Below are positions 16,012 to 26,215 of a stretch of 64,000 bases of DNA, in pieces. Source of the DNA: Dechloromonas sp. UBA6271 (lineage in GTDB: Bacteria > Pseudomonadota > Gammaproteobacteria > Burkholderiales > Rhodocyclaceae); contig DJUX01000053.1 in NCBI GenBank assembly GCA_002440665.1, positions 1 to 64,000 on the forward strand, in the 5' to 3' direction. Under the pieces are notes generated by a model. That model was not told where the DNA came from. It did no database searches and worked only from the letters and a program-made list of their open reading frames with translations. The number at the start of each line of letters is the position of its first letter. Position 1 is the stretch's first letter. The position numbers and the translations under genes were made by a program.

Positions 16012-16572
16012 ATGCGCAACATTCTGCTAATCGCCATGGCGTTCTGTTTCACGGTGCTCCCCCTGCAGGTTCAGGCCGAGAGCAAGGACCAGCAGCGTGC
16101 CGAGATCCGCACGACCAGCAAGAGCATTCTCAACAAGCTCTACCAGGCGCAACCCGTGTCCCGCGGCGCCGTGGCCAACGCTGCCGGCTATGGCGTATTC
16201 AGCAATTTCGGCATGAAAATTTTCCTGGCCGGCGGCGGCACCGGCCATGGCATGGTCGTCGATAACTCGACCAAGAAGGAAGTCTTCATGAAGATGGCCG
16301 AGGTGCAGGCCGGCCTTGGTTTCGGCGTCAAGAAAACCCAGGTCGTGTTCGTCTTCGAGACGCCGGAAGCACTCAGGCAGTTCGTCAATTCGGGCTGGGA
16401 ACTCGGCGCCCAGGTCACTGCCGCTGCCATCGACGGCAAGAAGGGGGCTGCCTATCAGGGTGCGGCCCTGGTCGCGCCGGGCGTCTGGATGTACCAGATG
16501 ACCGACAAGGGCCTGGCCGCAGAAATCACCGCCAAGGGCACCAAGTACTACCGCAACGACGAACTCAACTGA
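16012..16572 (+). CDS. SYLF/YSC84-domain exported protein
   Basis: A 186-residue protein with a signal peptide (about residues 1-21, ending QVQA) followed by a SYLF (YSC84-related) lipid-binding domain. Family features include RGAVANAAGYGVFSNFG, AGGGTGHGMV and AYQGAALVAPGVWMYQMTDKG. Bacterial members are periplasmic or outer-membrane associated with unknown roles, possibly lipid binding. The start at 16012 follows a GGGAG ribosome site; the upstream ATG at 15979 would bury the signal peptide. Confidence 0.86.
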   Translation: MRNILLIAMAFCFTVLPLQVQAESKDQQRAEIRTTSKSILNKLYQAQPVSRGAVANAAGYGVFSNFGMKIFLAGGGTGHGMVVDNSTKKEVFMKMAEVQAGLGFGVKKTQVVFVFETPEALRQFVNSGWELGAQVTAAAIDGKKGAAYQGAALVAPGVWMYQMTDKGLAAEITAKGTKYYRNDELN

Positions 16573-16593
16573 GCCGGCCGGCCGCCGGCGGAT

Positions 16594-16821
16594 TCAGCGC
16601 TTGCGTAGCGGGTCGAGCAGCGATGACAGGCCGTTGTGGTCGAGTTCCTGCATCAGCGCCAGCAAACGGCCGATTTCGCCGGGCGGAAAGCCCTCACGGG
16701 CGAACCAGTTGAGGTAGTTGCCGGGCAGGTCGGCAATGACCGTTCCCTTGTGTTTGCCGAAGGGCATGACCCGGGTCACCAGCAACTGCAGTTGCTCGGC
16801 CCCGGGCAAACCATCCGCCAT
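16594..16821 (-). CDS. DUF3820 family small protein
   Basis: A 75-residue protein of the DUF3820 family, recognised from VMPFGKHKGTVIADLP, YLNWFAREGFPPGEIG and the C-terminal ELDHNGLSSLLDPL. Some homologues are described as quorum-sensing-linked factors in pseudomonads, but the biochemical role is unknown. Its ATG overlaps the stop of the upstream reductase gene by one base, so the two are translationally coupled. Confidence 0.85.
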   Translation of the reverse strand: MADGLPGAEQLQLLVTRVMPFGKHKGTVIADLPGNYLNWFAREGFPPGEIGRLLALMQELDHNGLSSLLDPLRKR

Positions 16822-17900
16822 CAAGCGGGCAGGAACGGATAGTCGGTGTAGCCCTTTTCCTCGCCGACGTAGAGTCTTTCATAGTCGGGCTGGTTGAGCG
16901 GCGCCCCGCGGCGGAAGCGCTCGACCAGGTCGGGATTGGCCAAGAGTGCGCGGCCGAAGGCGATGGCATCGGCGGCACCACTTGCGATGGCCTGTTGCCC
17001 GCTGGCAAAGTCATAGCCGTTGTTGAGGACCAGATTACCCGTGTAGATGGCGCGCAGACGGGCGTAGTCGAAGGGCAGCCACTGCTCTTGCGGCGAGCCG
17101 CCGGTGCCCTGCAGGATGTCGAGAAAGGCGAGGTCGAAGCGGTTGAGTTCGCCGACCACATAGTCGAAGGTTGCCTGCGGATCGGCATCGCTGATGTCGT
17201 TGAACGGCGTGACTGGCGACAGGCGCAGACCCACCCGGTCGTTGCCGATGGCCGCAGTCACCGCCGCGATAATTTGGAACAGCAGGCGCGCCCGGTTTTC
17301 CTTGCTGCCGCCGTAGGCATCGCTGCGCCGGTTGGTCGACGAACGCAGGAACTGGTCGACCAGATAACCATTGCCCCCATGTATTTCGACGCCGTCGAAA
17401 CCGGCCGCCATGGCATTTTTCGCCGCCTGTACGAAGGCCGCGACGACGCCTGGGATTTCAGCCGTTTCCAGCGCGCGCGGCGTCACGTAATCCTGCATGC
17501 CCGTGAACGTGACCGCCTGGCCGGCCGGGCGCAGCGCGGAAGGCGCCACCGGCGCCGCACCGTCCGGCTGCAGGTCCGGGTGCGAAATCCGCCCGACATG
17601 CCAGAGCTGGATCGCGATGCGCCCACCTGCCGTATGCACAGCATCGGTCACCTTCTTCCAGCCGGCGATCTGCTCGGCCGTGTGGATGCCCGGCGTGCGC
17701 GGATAGCCGTGGCCTTCCGCGCAAACCGGCGAGGCCTCGGTCAGGATCAGGCCGGCGGAAGCGCGCTGGCGGTAATACTCGACCATCAGGTCGGTCGGCA
17801 CGTTGCCGGCGCCGGCGCGGTTGCGCGTCAGCGACGACATGACGACCCGGTTGGGTAATTCGATGGCGCCGAGGCGCAGCGGGGAAAACAGGTCGGTCAT
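16821..17900 (-). CDS. nemA: Old yellow enzyme family alkene reductase
   Basis: A 359-residue FMN-dependent ene-reductase of the old yellow enzyme family, close to N-ethylmaleimide reductase. It uses NADPH to reduce activated double bonds and nitro compounds in the cytoplasm. Motifs include the N-terminal LFSPLRLGAIELPNRVVM, the HVGR segment and HGGNGYLVDQFL, with FMN phosphate contacts in DAIAFGRALLANPDL. The start at 17900 follows a GGAAAG site; the longer frame to 17987 is not used. The specific substrate is not predictable. Confidence 0.92.
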   Translation of the reverse strand: MTDLFSPLRLGAIELPNRVVMSSLTRNRAGAGNVPTDLMVEYYRQRASAGLILTEASPVCAEGHGYPRTPGIHTAEQIAGWKKVTDAVHTAGGRIAIQLWHVGRISHPDLQPDGAAPVAPSALRPAGQAVTFTGMQDYVTPRALETAEIPGVVAAFVQAAKNAMAAGFDGVEIHGGNGYLVDQFLRSSTNRRSDAYGGSKENRARLLFQIIAAVTAAIGNDRVGLRLSPVTPFNDISDADPQATFDYVVGELNRFDLAFLDILQGTGGSPQEQWLPFDYARLRAIYTGNLVLNNGYDFASGQQAIASGAADAIAFGRALLANPDLVERFRRGAPLNQPDYERLYVGEEKGYTDYPFLPA

Positions 17901-17929
17901 GCACTTTCCTTTCGGAAACTCAGGAAGAA

Positions 17930-17968
17930 AAATTTGATTTTTGCCCTGCGGGACCGGTCGACCGCAGC
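17930..17968 (-). repeat. Uptake-signal-like element, site 8
   Basis: On the minus strand the core GCTGCGGTCGAC is followed by GCAGGGCAAAAATCAAATTT. The core is the loop of the htpG hairpin. Confidence 0.7.
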
Positions 17969-17987
17969 AAGCGGTCCCGCAGGGCAA
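17941..17987 (-). terminator. Perfect 16-bp hairpin downstream of htpG
   Basis: TTGCCCTGCGGGACCG (17941-17956) is a perfect inverted repeat of 17972-17987. It sits just after the htpG stop, and the 15-base loop is an uptake-like core. A T-rich stretch follows only after a short gap in the minus direction. It is probably the htpG terminator. Confidence 0.6.
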
Positions 17988-17994
17988 TCCCGGC

Positions 17995-19905
<1,911 letters not shown>

Positions 19906-19970
19906 GCTTGAAACTCCCTATCAATCCAAAAGGTGCGAAGGGAGATGGGGGCGCCCTGCCGGATTTCAAG

Positions 19971-20527
<557 letters not shown>

Positions 20528-20528
<1 letters not shown>

Positions 20529-20836
20529 CAATACCCGATGCTGTAGTGCTCGACGTCGACGCGGATCAATTCGCGCCCGAGCAGCGCCGCCGTGTATTTG
20601 GCGAACTGGTCGGCCCACGTGCGCTGGTCGCGGAAACGCCCCTCGCCGGCATATTTGGCGACGCTGAGAATGCGGTCGACGGCGAGAATCTTGCCCGTCG
20701 GCGTCGCCACGTCGCATTCGAGGACCGTAAATTCATGGTCGAACCACTTGCGCGCCTCGTCAGCCGGCGTGCCGCCGATAAGCTTGAATTCGAATTCCTT
20801 GTCCCGGCCGAACGACACGATCACATGATGTTGCAT
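20528..20836 (-). CDS. Hypothetical protein
   Basis: A 102-residue protein that I do not recognise. It is soluble-looking, with no signal peptide or membrane segment, and begins MQHHVIVSFGRDKEFEFKL after a very strong GGGAGGAGAG ribosome site. The one-base overlap with greB implies co-translation, so a role linked to GreB or general transcription is possible but unproven. Confidence 0.75.
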
Positions 20837-20903
20837 TTCTCTCTCCTCCCGAAAACTGTTCGGGTTATTCTAGCAAAACATCGCCGCTTGCAAGGGAACC
20901 GCC

Positions 20904-21125
20904 ATGACCACCGAGACGCTGAACGACGCAGAAATTGCCGATATCCGCCATCATTTGCATGAATTGCAGGTCGAGCACCGCGACCTCGATCAGGTCATCG
21001 CCCATCTGGCAGAGAACCCGCCGCCCGACGAATTGCTGGTCCGCCGGCTGAAAAAGCGCAAGCTGGGGCTCAAGGACAAGATTCTGCTGCTTGAGGAAAT
21101 GCTGGTGCCGGATATTCCGGCCTAA
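20904..21125 (+). CDS. DUF465/YdcH family protein
   Basis: A 73-residue helical protein of the DUF465 (YdcH) family, seen from HHLHELQVEHRDLDQVIAHL and RRLKKRKLGLKDKILLLEE, two heptad-patterned helices expected to form an antiparallel coiled coil. Its function is unknown. The last three bases overlap, on the opposite strand, the stop of a small membrane-protein gene. Confidence 0.85.
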   Translation: MTTETLNDAEIADIRHHLHELQVEHRDLDQVIAHLAENPPPDELLVRRLKKRKLGLKDKILLLEEMLVPDIPA

Positions 21126-21265
21126 TCCCGCATCGGCGGAATGCGGAAAAATATCCAGTAAGCGCCGCCGATCGCCACCACCAGCGCCAGTTCCCACAAC
21201 ACGGGCAAACGCCATACGACTCCTGCCAGCAGTGCCAGCAGGAGCAGGTAGCGCAGGGCCTTCAA
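21122..21265 (-). CDS. Small membrane protein, 47 residues
   Basis: A short reading frame with a TTG start one base after the phosphate-transporter stop would encode 47 residues: MKALRYLLLLALLAG, then a second hydrophobic stretch WELALVVAIGGAYWIFF, ending RIPPMRD. Two membrane helices and a compact basic/aromatic interface look like a real protein rather than a chance frame. Tight spacing implies co-translation with the Pit transporter, of which it may be an accessory. No family was recognised. Confidence 0.5.
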   Translation of the reverse strand: MKALRYLLLLALLAGVVWRLPVLWELALVVAIGGAYWIFFRIPPMRD

Positions 21266-21266
21266 G

Positions 21267-22277
21267 TCAGAGAACCAGTCGCCCGGCGTACCAGGCCAGC
21301 GCAGCCATCGCGGCGCTGCACGGGATGGTCAGGATCCACGCCCAGACGATGCCGCCGGCGACACCCCAGCGCACCCGGCGCGCACCGCGCGTCGAACCGA
21401 CACCGGCGATGGCGCCGGTAATGGTGTGCGTGGTCGACACCGGGATGCCGAGCGCGGTCGCCATGAACAACGTGATCGCGCCGCCGCTGTTGGCGCAGAA
21501 GCCGCGCGCCTGATTAAGCTTGGTGATGCGGTTGCCCATGGTCTTGACGATGCGCCAGCCACCGAACATGGTGCCGAGACCCATCGCCGAATAGCAGCCA
21601 AAAACCACCCATCCCGGTGGTGCCACATCGCTGGCCTGCGAAACACCGGCAGCGATCAGCAGCATCCAGATGATGCCGACGGTTTTCTGGGCGTCGTTGC
21701 CGCCATGGCCAAGACTGTAGGCGGCGGCGGAAAGCAGCTGCAGGCGGCGGAAATACTTGTCGACCTTGCGCGGCGCCATGTGCCGGCACAGCCACGAAAC
21801 GATCACCATCAGCGTTCCACCGATGACGAAACCGAGCAGCGGGGCGATGAAGATGAAGGCGATGATCTTCAATACACCGCTCATGATCAGGCCGCTGAAG
21901 CCGACCTTGGCCAGCGCCGCGCCGACCAGGCCGCCGATCAGCGCGTGTGACGACGACGACGGAATGCCGTAGTACCAAGTGATGACGTTCCACAGGATGG
22001 CGCCGATCAGCGCCCCGAAAATGATGTAGTGATCGACGATGCCGGGGTCGATGGTGCCCTTGCCGATGGTCTTGGCGACCGTCAGGTGGAACAGGAAATA
22101 GGCCAGGAAATTGAAGGAAGCCGCCCAGATCACCGCCTGGAACGGCTTGAGCACGCGGGTCGAGACGATGGTGGCAATCGAGTTGGCGGCGTCGTGAAAA
22201 CCGTTCATGAAGTCGAACAGGAAAGCGACGATCACCAGGGTGACGATCACCCCGAGGCTGATTTGCAGGTTGTCCAT
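21267..22277 (-). CDS. pit: Pit-type inorganic phosphate transporter
   Basis: A 336-residue low-affinity phosphate (metal-phosphate) symporter of the PiT family in the inner membrane. Both internal repeats carry the signature: FMNGFHDAANSIATIV near residue 24 and GHGGNDAQKTVGII in the middle, each with the substrate-binding Asp. About ten membrane helices are visible. It lies directly after its DUF47 partner gene, the usual pairing in bacteria. Confidence 0.94.
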   Translation of the reverse strand: MDNLQISLGVIVTLVIVAFLFDFMNGFHDAANSIATIVSTRVLKPFQAVIWAASFNFLAYFLFHLTVAKTIGKGTIDPGIVDHYIIFGALIGAILWNVITWYYGIPSSSSHALIGGLVGAALAKVGFSGLIMSGVLKIIAFIFIAPLLGFVIGGTLMVIVSWLCRHMAPRKVDKYFRRLQLLSAAAYSLGHGGNDAQKTVGIIWMLLIAAGVSQASDVAPPGWVVFGCYSAMGLGTMFGGWRIVKTMGNRITKLNQARGFCANSGGAITLFMATALGIPVSTTHTITGAIAGVGSTRGARRVRWGVAGGIVWAWILTIPCSAAMAALAWYAGRLVL

Positions 22278-22291
22278 GCTGGAAAACCCGC

Positions 22292-22930
22292 TCAGGAATT
22301 TTCGAGAACGATGGCTTCGACCGTTCCGGCGACATCCTTGCAGCGATCGGTAACCGATTCGAGAAGTTCGTACATTTCCTTGAGCTTGATCACCTGCCGC
22401 ACATCCGGCTCTTCACGGAAGACCTTGGACATCGCCTCGCGCAGCATGCGGTCGGCGTCGGATTCCAGTTCGTCGATTTCATGGCAGAGCTTGAGGATGG
22501 CCGGCGCGTTCTCCATGCTGCGCAGCAGCTTGACCAGCGCCTGGACGCGGATGCAGGACTGCTCGGTGACATCGGCCAGCGCCTTGGCGTCGGGCGGCAC
22601 GTGGTGAATGTCGTAAAGCCCCATAGACTCGGCGACATCCTGAACGACATCCAGAATGTCATCCATGCTGTTGATCAGCTGGTGGATTTCATCGCGGTCG
22701 AAGGGCGTGATGAAGGAAGTGTGCAACTGGGCCAGCGTGTCGTGCGTGATTTTATCGGCCTGACGTTCGAGATCATCGATCACGTCGGCATGCTTGGCTG
22801 CCTCGCCGGGCGCATCGACCAGCGCACCGATCAAACTGGAAAGCTCCTTGCCCCCCTGCACAATCAACTCGGCATGAGCGTTGAACAGGTCAAAATACTT
22901 GCCCTCCCTGGGCATCAATCTTCCGAACAT
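22292..22930 (-). CDS. DUF47/PhoU-like Pit accessory protein
   Basis: A 212-residue helical protein of the DUF47 (PhoU-like, Pit-accessory) family. It starts MFGRLMPREGKYFDLF and contains ADKITHDTLAQLHTSFITPFDRDEIHQL, the metal-binding E/DxxxD-type helices of PhoU relatives. It is thought to regulate or assist the Pit transporter encoded 14 bases downstream. Confidence 0.92.
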   Translation of the reverse strand: MFGRLMPREGKYFDLFNAHAELIVQGGKELSSLIGALVDAPGEAAKHADVIDDLERQADKITHDTLAQLHTSFITPFDRDEIHQLINSMDDILDVVQDVAESMGLYDIHHVPPDAKALADVTEQSCIRVQALVKLLRSMENAPAILKLCHEIDELESDADRMLREAMSKVFREEPDVRQVIKLKEMYELLESVTDRCKDVAGTVEAIVLENS

Positions 22931-23009
22931 GACAGTCCTGTGAAGTTATTGTTACATCTGAAATTCTACCATGCAGGGCCGGCGACCCCGCTTGCGGATA
23001 AAATGCGGC

Positions 23010-23342
23010 ATGCACCGCTTTGCCTTCAGTGCGGACGCCTTCGGCGACCGCTTCAGCCTCGCCGACCTGCCCCTGCCGCGCGCGCCGCGCGGTTATGCCG
23101 TGCAGATGCTGGACACCGACACCCTGCTCGACCGTGCTTCGGGCAACTTCCTGCCGGTTCGCGCATCCGAACTGGATGGCCTGTTCGCGACCTTCGATGA
23201 CGCCTACGCCGCCGCCTGCCGCTGGGTGGAAGCCCATTGCCGCGCGCCGCACGAGCATCATCTTGCCATCGTCCCCGCGAGTTTCGACGACCTCCTGCAG
23301 CGCCACGTCCTGATTTATGGCGTGCTCTGCGGTCAACCCTGA
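23010..23342 (+). CDS. Hypothetical protein, 110 residues
   Basis: A soluble protein that I do not recognise, beginning MHRFAFSADAFGDRFSLADLP at 23010; the earlier ATG at 22971 is less likely. It is rich in Ala, Asp and aromatic residues, with a conserved-looking ASELDGLFATFDDAYAAACRWV segment. The last codons overlap a copy of the dispersed uptake-like element. It lies 26 bases before the aldo/keto reductase gene and may share its transcript. Confidence 0.65.
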   Translation: MHRFAFSADAFGDRFSLADLPLPRAPRGYAVQMLDTDTLLDRASGNFLPVRASELDGLFATFDDAYAAACRWVEAHCRAPHEHHLAIVPASFDDLLQRHVLIYGVLCGQP

Positions 23343-23360
23343 AAAACTGCCCATTTCCGG
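23326..23360 (+). repeat. Uptake-signal-like element, site 9
   Basis: The core variant TCTGCGGTCAAC is followed by GAAAAACTGCCCATTTCC, at a gene end. Confidence 0.72.
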
Positions 23361-23368
23361 AGAAAGCC

Positions 23369-24418
23369 ATGCCCAGCCCGTTTAACTCCCGCCCGCTCGG
23401 CCGCAGCGACCTGATCGTTCCCGACGTCTGCCTCGGCACGATGACCTTCGGCGAACAGACCAGCGAACAGGACGCCCACAACCAGCTCGATTACGCGCTG
23501 GCCGCCGGCGTCAATTTCGTCGACACCGCCGAAATGTACGCAGTCCCGGCCAAGGCCGAAACCTGTGGCGCCTCGGAAAGCATCGTCGGCCGCTGGCTGA
23601 AGCGCCAGAAGCGCGAACAGATTCTGGTCGCGACCAAGGTCGCCGGCCCCTCGCGCAACCTCGACTGGATCCGCAGCGGGCCGCCGGCACTCGACCGCGC
23701 CAACATCCGCGCCGCCATCGACGGCTCGCTGCGCCGCCTGCAGACCGACTACATCGACCTCTACCAGTTGCACTGGCCCGAGCGCAACCAGCCGATGTTC
23801 GGCCAGTGGCAGTACGACCCGGCGAAGGAGCGCGAGTGCACGCCGATTCGCGAGCAGCTCGAAACGCTGGCCGAACTGGTCCGCGAGGGCAAGGTGCGCG
23901 CCATCGGCCTGTCCAACGAACACCCCTGGGGTGTCATGACTTTCCTGCGTCTGGCCGACGAACTTGGCCTGCCGCGCGTGGCGAGCACGCAAAACGCCTA
24001 CAACCTGCTGACCCGGACTTTCGAAACCTCGCTCGCCGAAGTCTGCCACCGCGAACGGGTCGGCCTGCTCGCCTATTCGCCGCTGGCTTTCGGCCACCTG
24101 ACCGGCAAATACCTGGCCGATCCGGACGCCCCCGGCCGCATCAGCCAATGGCCGGCCTTCGGCCAGCGCTACTCCAAACCCAACGTGGTCCCCGCCGTCG
24201 CCGCCTACGTCACCCTCGCCCGCCAGCATGGCCTGACGCCGACACAACTGGCGCTCGGCTTCGTGCATTCGCGCTGGTTCGTCACCAGCACCATCATCGG
24301 CGCCTCGTCGCTGGCCCAGTTGCAGGAAACGCTGCCGGCAACGCAAACGCCGATGCCGCCCGAACTGCTGGCCGAAATCGACGCCATCCACCTGCAATAC
24401 ACCAACCCGGCGCCATGA
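23369..24418 (+). CDS. Tas-like NADP(H)-dependent aldo/keto reductase
   Basis: A 349-residue aldo/keto reductase close to E. coli Tas. The catalytic tetrad is visible as Asp and Tyr in NFVDTAEMYAVP, Lys in VATKVAGPS and His in LYQLHWPER. The cofactor-binding end IIGASSLAQLQE is also present. The start at 23369 follows a CGGAGAAAG ribosome site. Its stop overlaps (ATGA) the original start of the DUF455 gene, now cut off from its body by an insertion. Confidence 0.92.
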   Translation: MPSPFNSRPLGRSDLIVPDVCLGTMTFGEQTSEQDAHNQLDYALAAGVNFVDTAEMYAVPAKAETCGASESIVGRWLKRQKREQILVATKVAGPSRNLDWIRSGPPALDRANIRAAIDGSLRRLQTDYIDLYQLHWPERNQPMFGQWQYDPAKERECTPIREQLETLAELVREGKVRAIGLSNEHPWGVMTFLRLADELGLPRVASTQNAYNLLTRTFETSLAEVCHRERVGLLAYSPLAFGHLTGKYLADPDAPGRISQWPAFGQRYSKPNVVPAVAAYVTLARQHGLTPTQLALGFVHSRWFVTSTIIGASSLAQLQETLPATQTPMPPELLAEIDAIHLQYTNPAP

Positions 24419-24445
24419 GCCGTTCGCTGTTCCCGGCGCTGGCCG

Positions 24446-24515
24446 GCGCCCTCGCCGCCACGGAAATCGGCCAAAAACTGGCGTTGACCGCAGCAGTCGC
24501 GGCCGACTGGCGCGC
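24446..24515 (+). repeat. Left copy of 70-bp direct repeat
   Basis: 69 of 70 bases equal 27475-27544, the single difference being G at 24486 versus A at 27515. The two copies lie 3,029 bases apart and bound the MBOAT/AlgX insert. Confidence 0.95.
24459..24494 (-). repeat. Uptake-signal-like element, site 10
   Basis: On the minus strand the core GCTGCGGTCAAC is followed by AGTTTTTGGCCGATTTCCG, in the direct repeat. The right-hand repeat copy (27488-27523) has one core change, GGTTAAC. Confidence 0.75.
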
Positions 24516-24531
24516 TGCTCGGCTGGATTAG

Positions 24532-24648
24532 CGCGACTCGACGCCACTCTTGCTTGTCTGCGACCGCACTATATACCGAATGAGATAGTTGTTTGACCGT
24601 AGCTAGCCGTCCAACGGATAATGCAAATTTTTGTAAAGATATTATCTT
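24532..24648. other. Left junction of the insert
   Basis: AT-rich spacer with no gene. Bases to about 24554 still align weakly with the DUF455 gene (27561-27583). A degenerate core (GCTACGGTCAAA on the minus strand) lies near 24593-24604. Confidence 0.4.
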
Positions 24649-26208
24649 TTGCTTTTCAACTCATACCTCTTCATCGGCCTGTTTCTCCCGATTACGCTGA
24701 TCGGCTTTTTCCTTATCGCCAAGGCAAGCCACATAATGGCCGCCCTATGGCTTGGCCTTGCGTCGCTTTTCTTTTATGGCTGGTGGGATCCACGGTATGT
24801 TGGCCTGCTGCTGCTATCCATCGTCTTCAACTTTGTTGTCGGGCGAGCCATTTCCAAGCAGCGCGAGCGCGGCGCGCCCGGACGCGCCAAATTCGTATTG
24901 ATTGCGGGCATTGTCTGCGACTTGGCTCTGCTCTTCTATTACAAATATACGGATTTCTTCATCTCGAGCATCAATCACGCGTTTCATGCCGAATTTCCGC
25001 TCCTCGAACTGGTACTTCCGTTGGGTATTTCGTTCTTCACGTTTACGCAGATCGCGTTTCTCGTTGACACCTATCGCGGCGAGGCGAAGGAGTACGACCC
25101 GGTCCACTACCTTTTCTTTGTAACCAATTTCCCGCACCTGATTGCTGGCCCGATCCTCCACCACAAGGAGATCATGCCTCAGTTCGAGAGCCCGGCGTGT
25201 TATCGCGTCAATTGGGAAGACATCGCTGTCGGCCTCACGATTTTCACCATCGGCCTCGCCAAGAAAGTCCTCATCGCCGACGAAATCAGTCGCTATGTCG
25301 GGCCTGTCTTCGATGGGACATCAAACCCGCATCTGTTCCTCGCATGGGGTGCGGCACTCGCATACACGCTCCAGCTCTACTTCGATTTTTCGGGTTACTC
25401 GGACATGGCGATTGGCTTGGCGCGGATGTTCGGAATCAAGTTCCCGCTCAATTTCGACTCGCCGTACAAAGCGCCAAACATCATCGAATTCTGGCGGCGA
25501 TGGCACATGACCCTTTCCCGCTTCCTTCGCGATTATCTGTATATCCCCCTCGGCGGCAATCGTCACGGCCCCATGCGACGCCACGTCAATCTGCTTGCAA
25601 CCATGGTGCTCGGTGGCCTTTGGCACGGCGCTGGTTGGACGTTCGTTGTTTGGGGAGCATTGCACGGTCTGTACCTGGTCATCAACCACACTTGGCAGAC
25701 GCTACGCGGAGCAGCAAGCGCTGCCTCCACACGTAGGCCACGTTTTTGGGCGTGGGCGCTGACCTTCCTGGCCGTAGTGGTTAGCTGGGTCTTCTTTCGC
25801 GCCAAAAACCTCGACGTTGCTATCGACATGCTCCGGGGCATGGCGGGATTGAACGGCATTGTGGTTCCTTTGCACTGGTTCAAGGCCTCGTTCATGAGCC
25901 ACGTCATGGATACGCTTGCCGCCAGTGGCGTCCAGGTTGCCACGATCAAGTTCATTGCATATCGCGATCAACTTTACCTCACGCTCGAACTGCTCCTAAT
26001 CGCAACACTCGCCCCCAATACGCAGCAGATCCTGCAGAGATTCCAGCCCACCATCGACCAGTTTCGACATCTGGGCGGAAGGCTCGCCCGCTGGGCTTGG
26101 CGGCCGAATCTCGCCTGGCTGGTTGCAATTGCGGTGCTTCTCGGCTGGTCGCTTTTCGAGATCCCGAGAGGCGACACGATCAGCGAGTTCCTCTATTTTC
26201 AATTTTAG
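24649..26208 (+). CDS. MBOAT-family O-acyltransferase (AlgI-like)
   Basis: A 519-residue membrane-bound O-acyltransferase of the AlgI/DltB type, which passes acetyl groups across the inner membrane for polysaccharide O-acetylation. The N-terminus MLFNSYLFIGLFLP is typical, and the catalytic region reads FWRRWHMTLSRFLRDYLYIPLGG with the conserved His in GGLWHGAGWTF. About eleven membrane segments are visible. The start is TTG. Together with the next gene it forms the usual MBOAT + SGNH acetylation pair. Base composition is lower in GC than the flanks, and the pair lies between direct repeats, indicating transfer. Confidence 0.92.
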   Translation: MLFNSYLFIGLFLPITLIGFFLIAKASHIMAALWLGLASLFFYGWWDPRYVGLLLLSIVFNFVVGRAISKQRERGAPGRAKFVLIAGIVCDLALLFYYKYTDFFISSINHAFHAEFPLLELVLPLGISFFTFTQIAFLVDTYRGEAKEYDPVHYLFFVTNFPHLIAGPILHHKEIMPQFESPACYRVNWEDIAVGLTIFTIGLAKKVLIADEISRYVGPVFDGTSNPHLFLAWGAALAYTLQLYFDFSGYSDMAIGLARMFGIKFPLNFDSPYKAPNIIEFWRRWHMTLSRFLRDYLYIPLGGNRHGPMRRHVNLLATMVLGGLWHGAGWTFVVWGALHGLYLVINHTWQTLRGAASAASTRRPRFWAWALTFLAVVVSWVFFRAKNLDVAIDMLRGMAGLNGIVVPLHWFKASFMSHVMDTLAASGVQVATIKFIAYRDQLYLTLELLLIATLAPNTQQILQRFQPTIDQFRHLGGRLARWAWRPNLAWLVAIAVLLGWSLFEIPRGDTISEFLYFQF

Positions 26209-26215
26209 GCCTGAC

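Larger units (their letters stand above)
24415..24531 (+). pseudogene. Orphaned 5' end of the DUF455 gene
   Basis: The frame starts at the ATG overlapping the reductase stop and reads MSRSLFPALAGALAATEIG... for 38 codons before TAG. Codons 11-33 match the start of the DUF455 gene at 27456 almost exactly. The following codons are diverged, and TGG in the intact copy is TAG here. It is the left product of an insertion that moved the rest of the gene 3.0 kb downstream. Confidence 0.85.
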
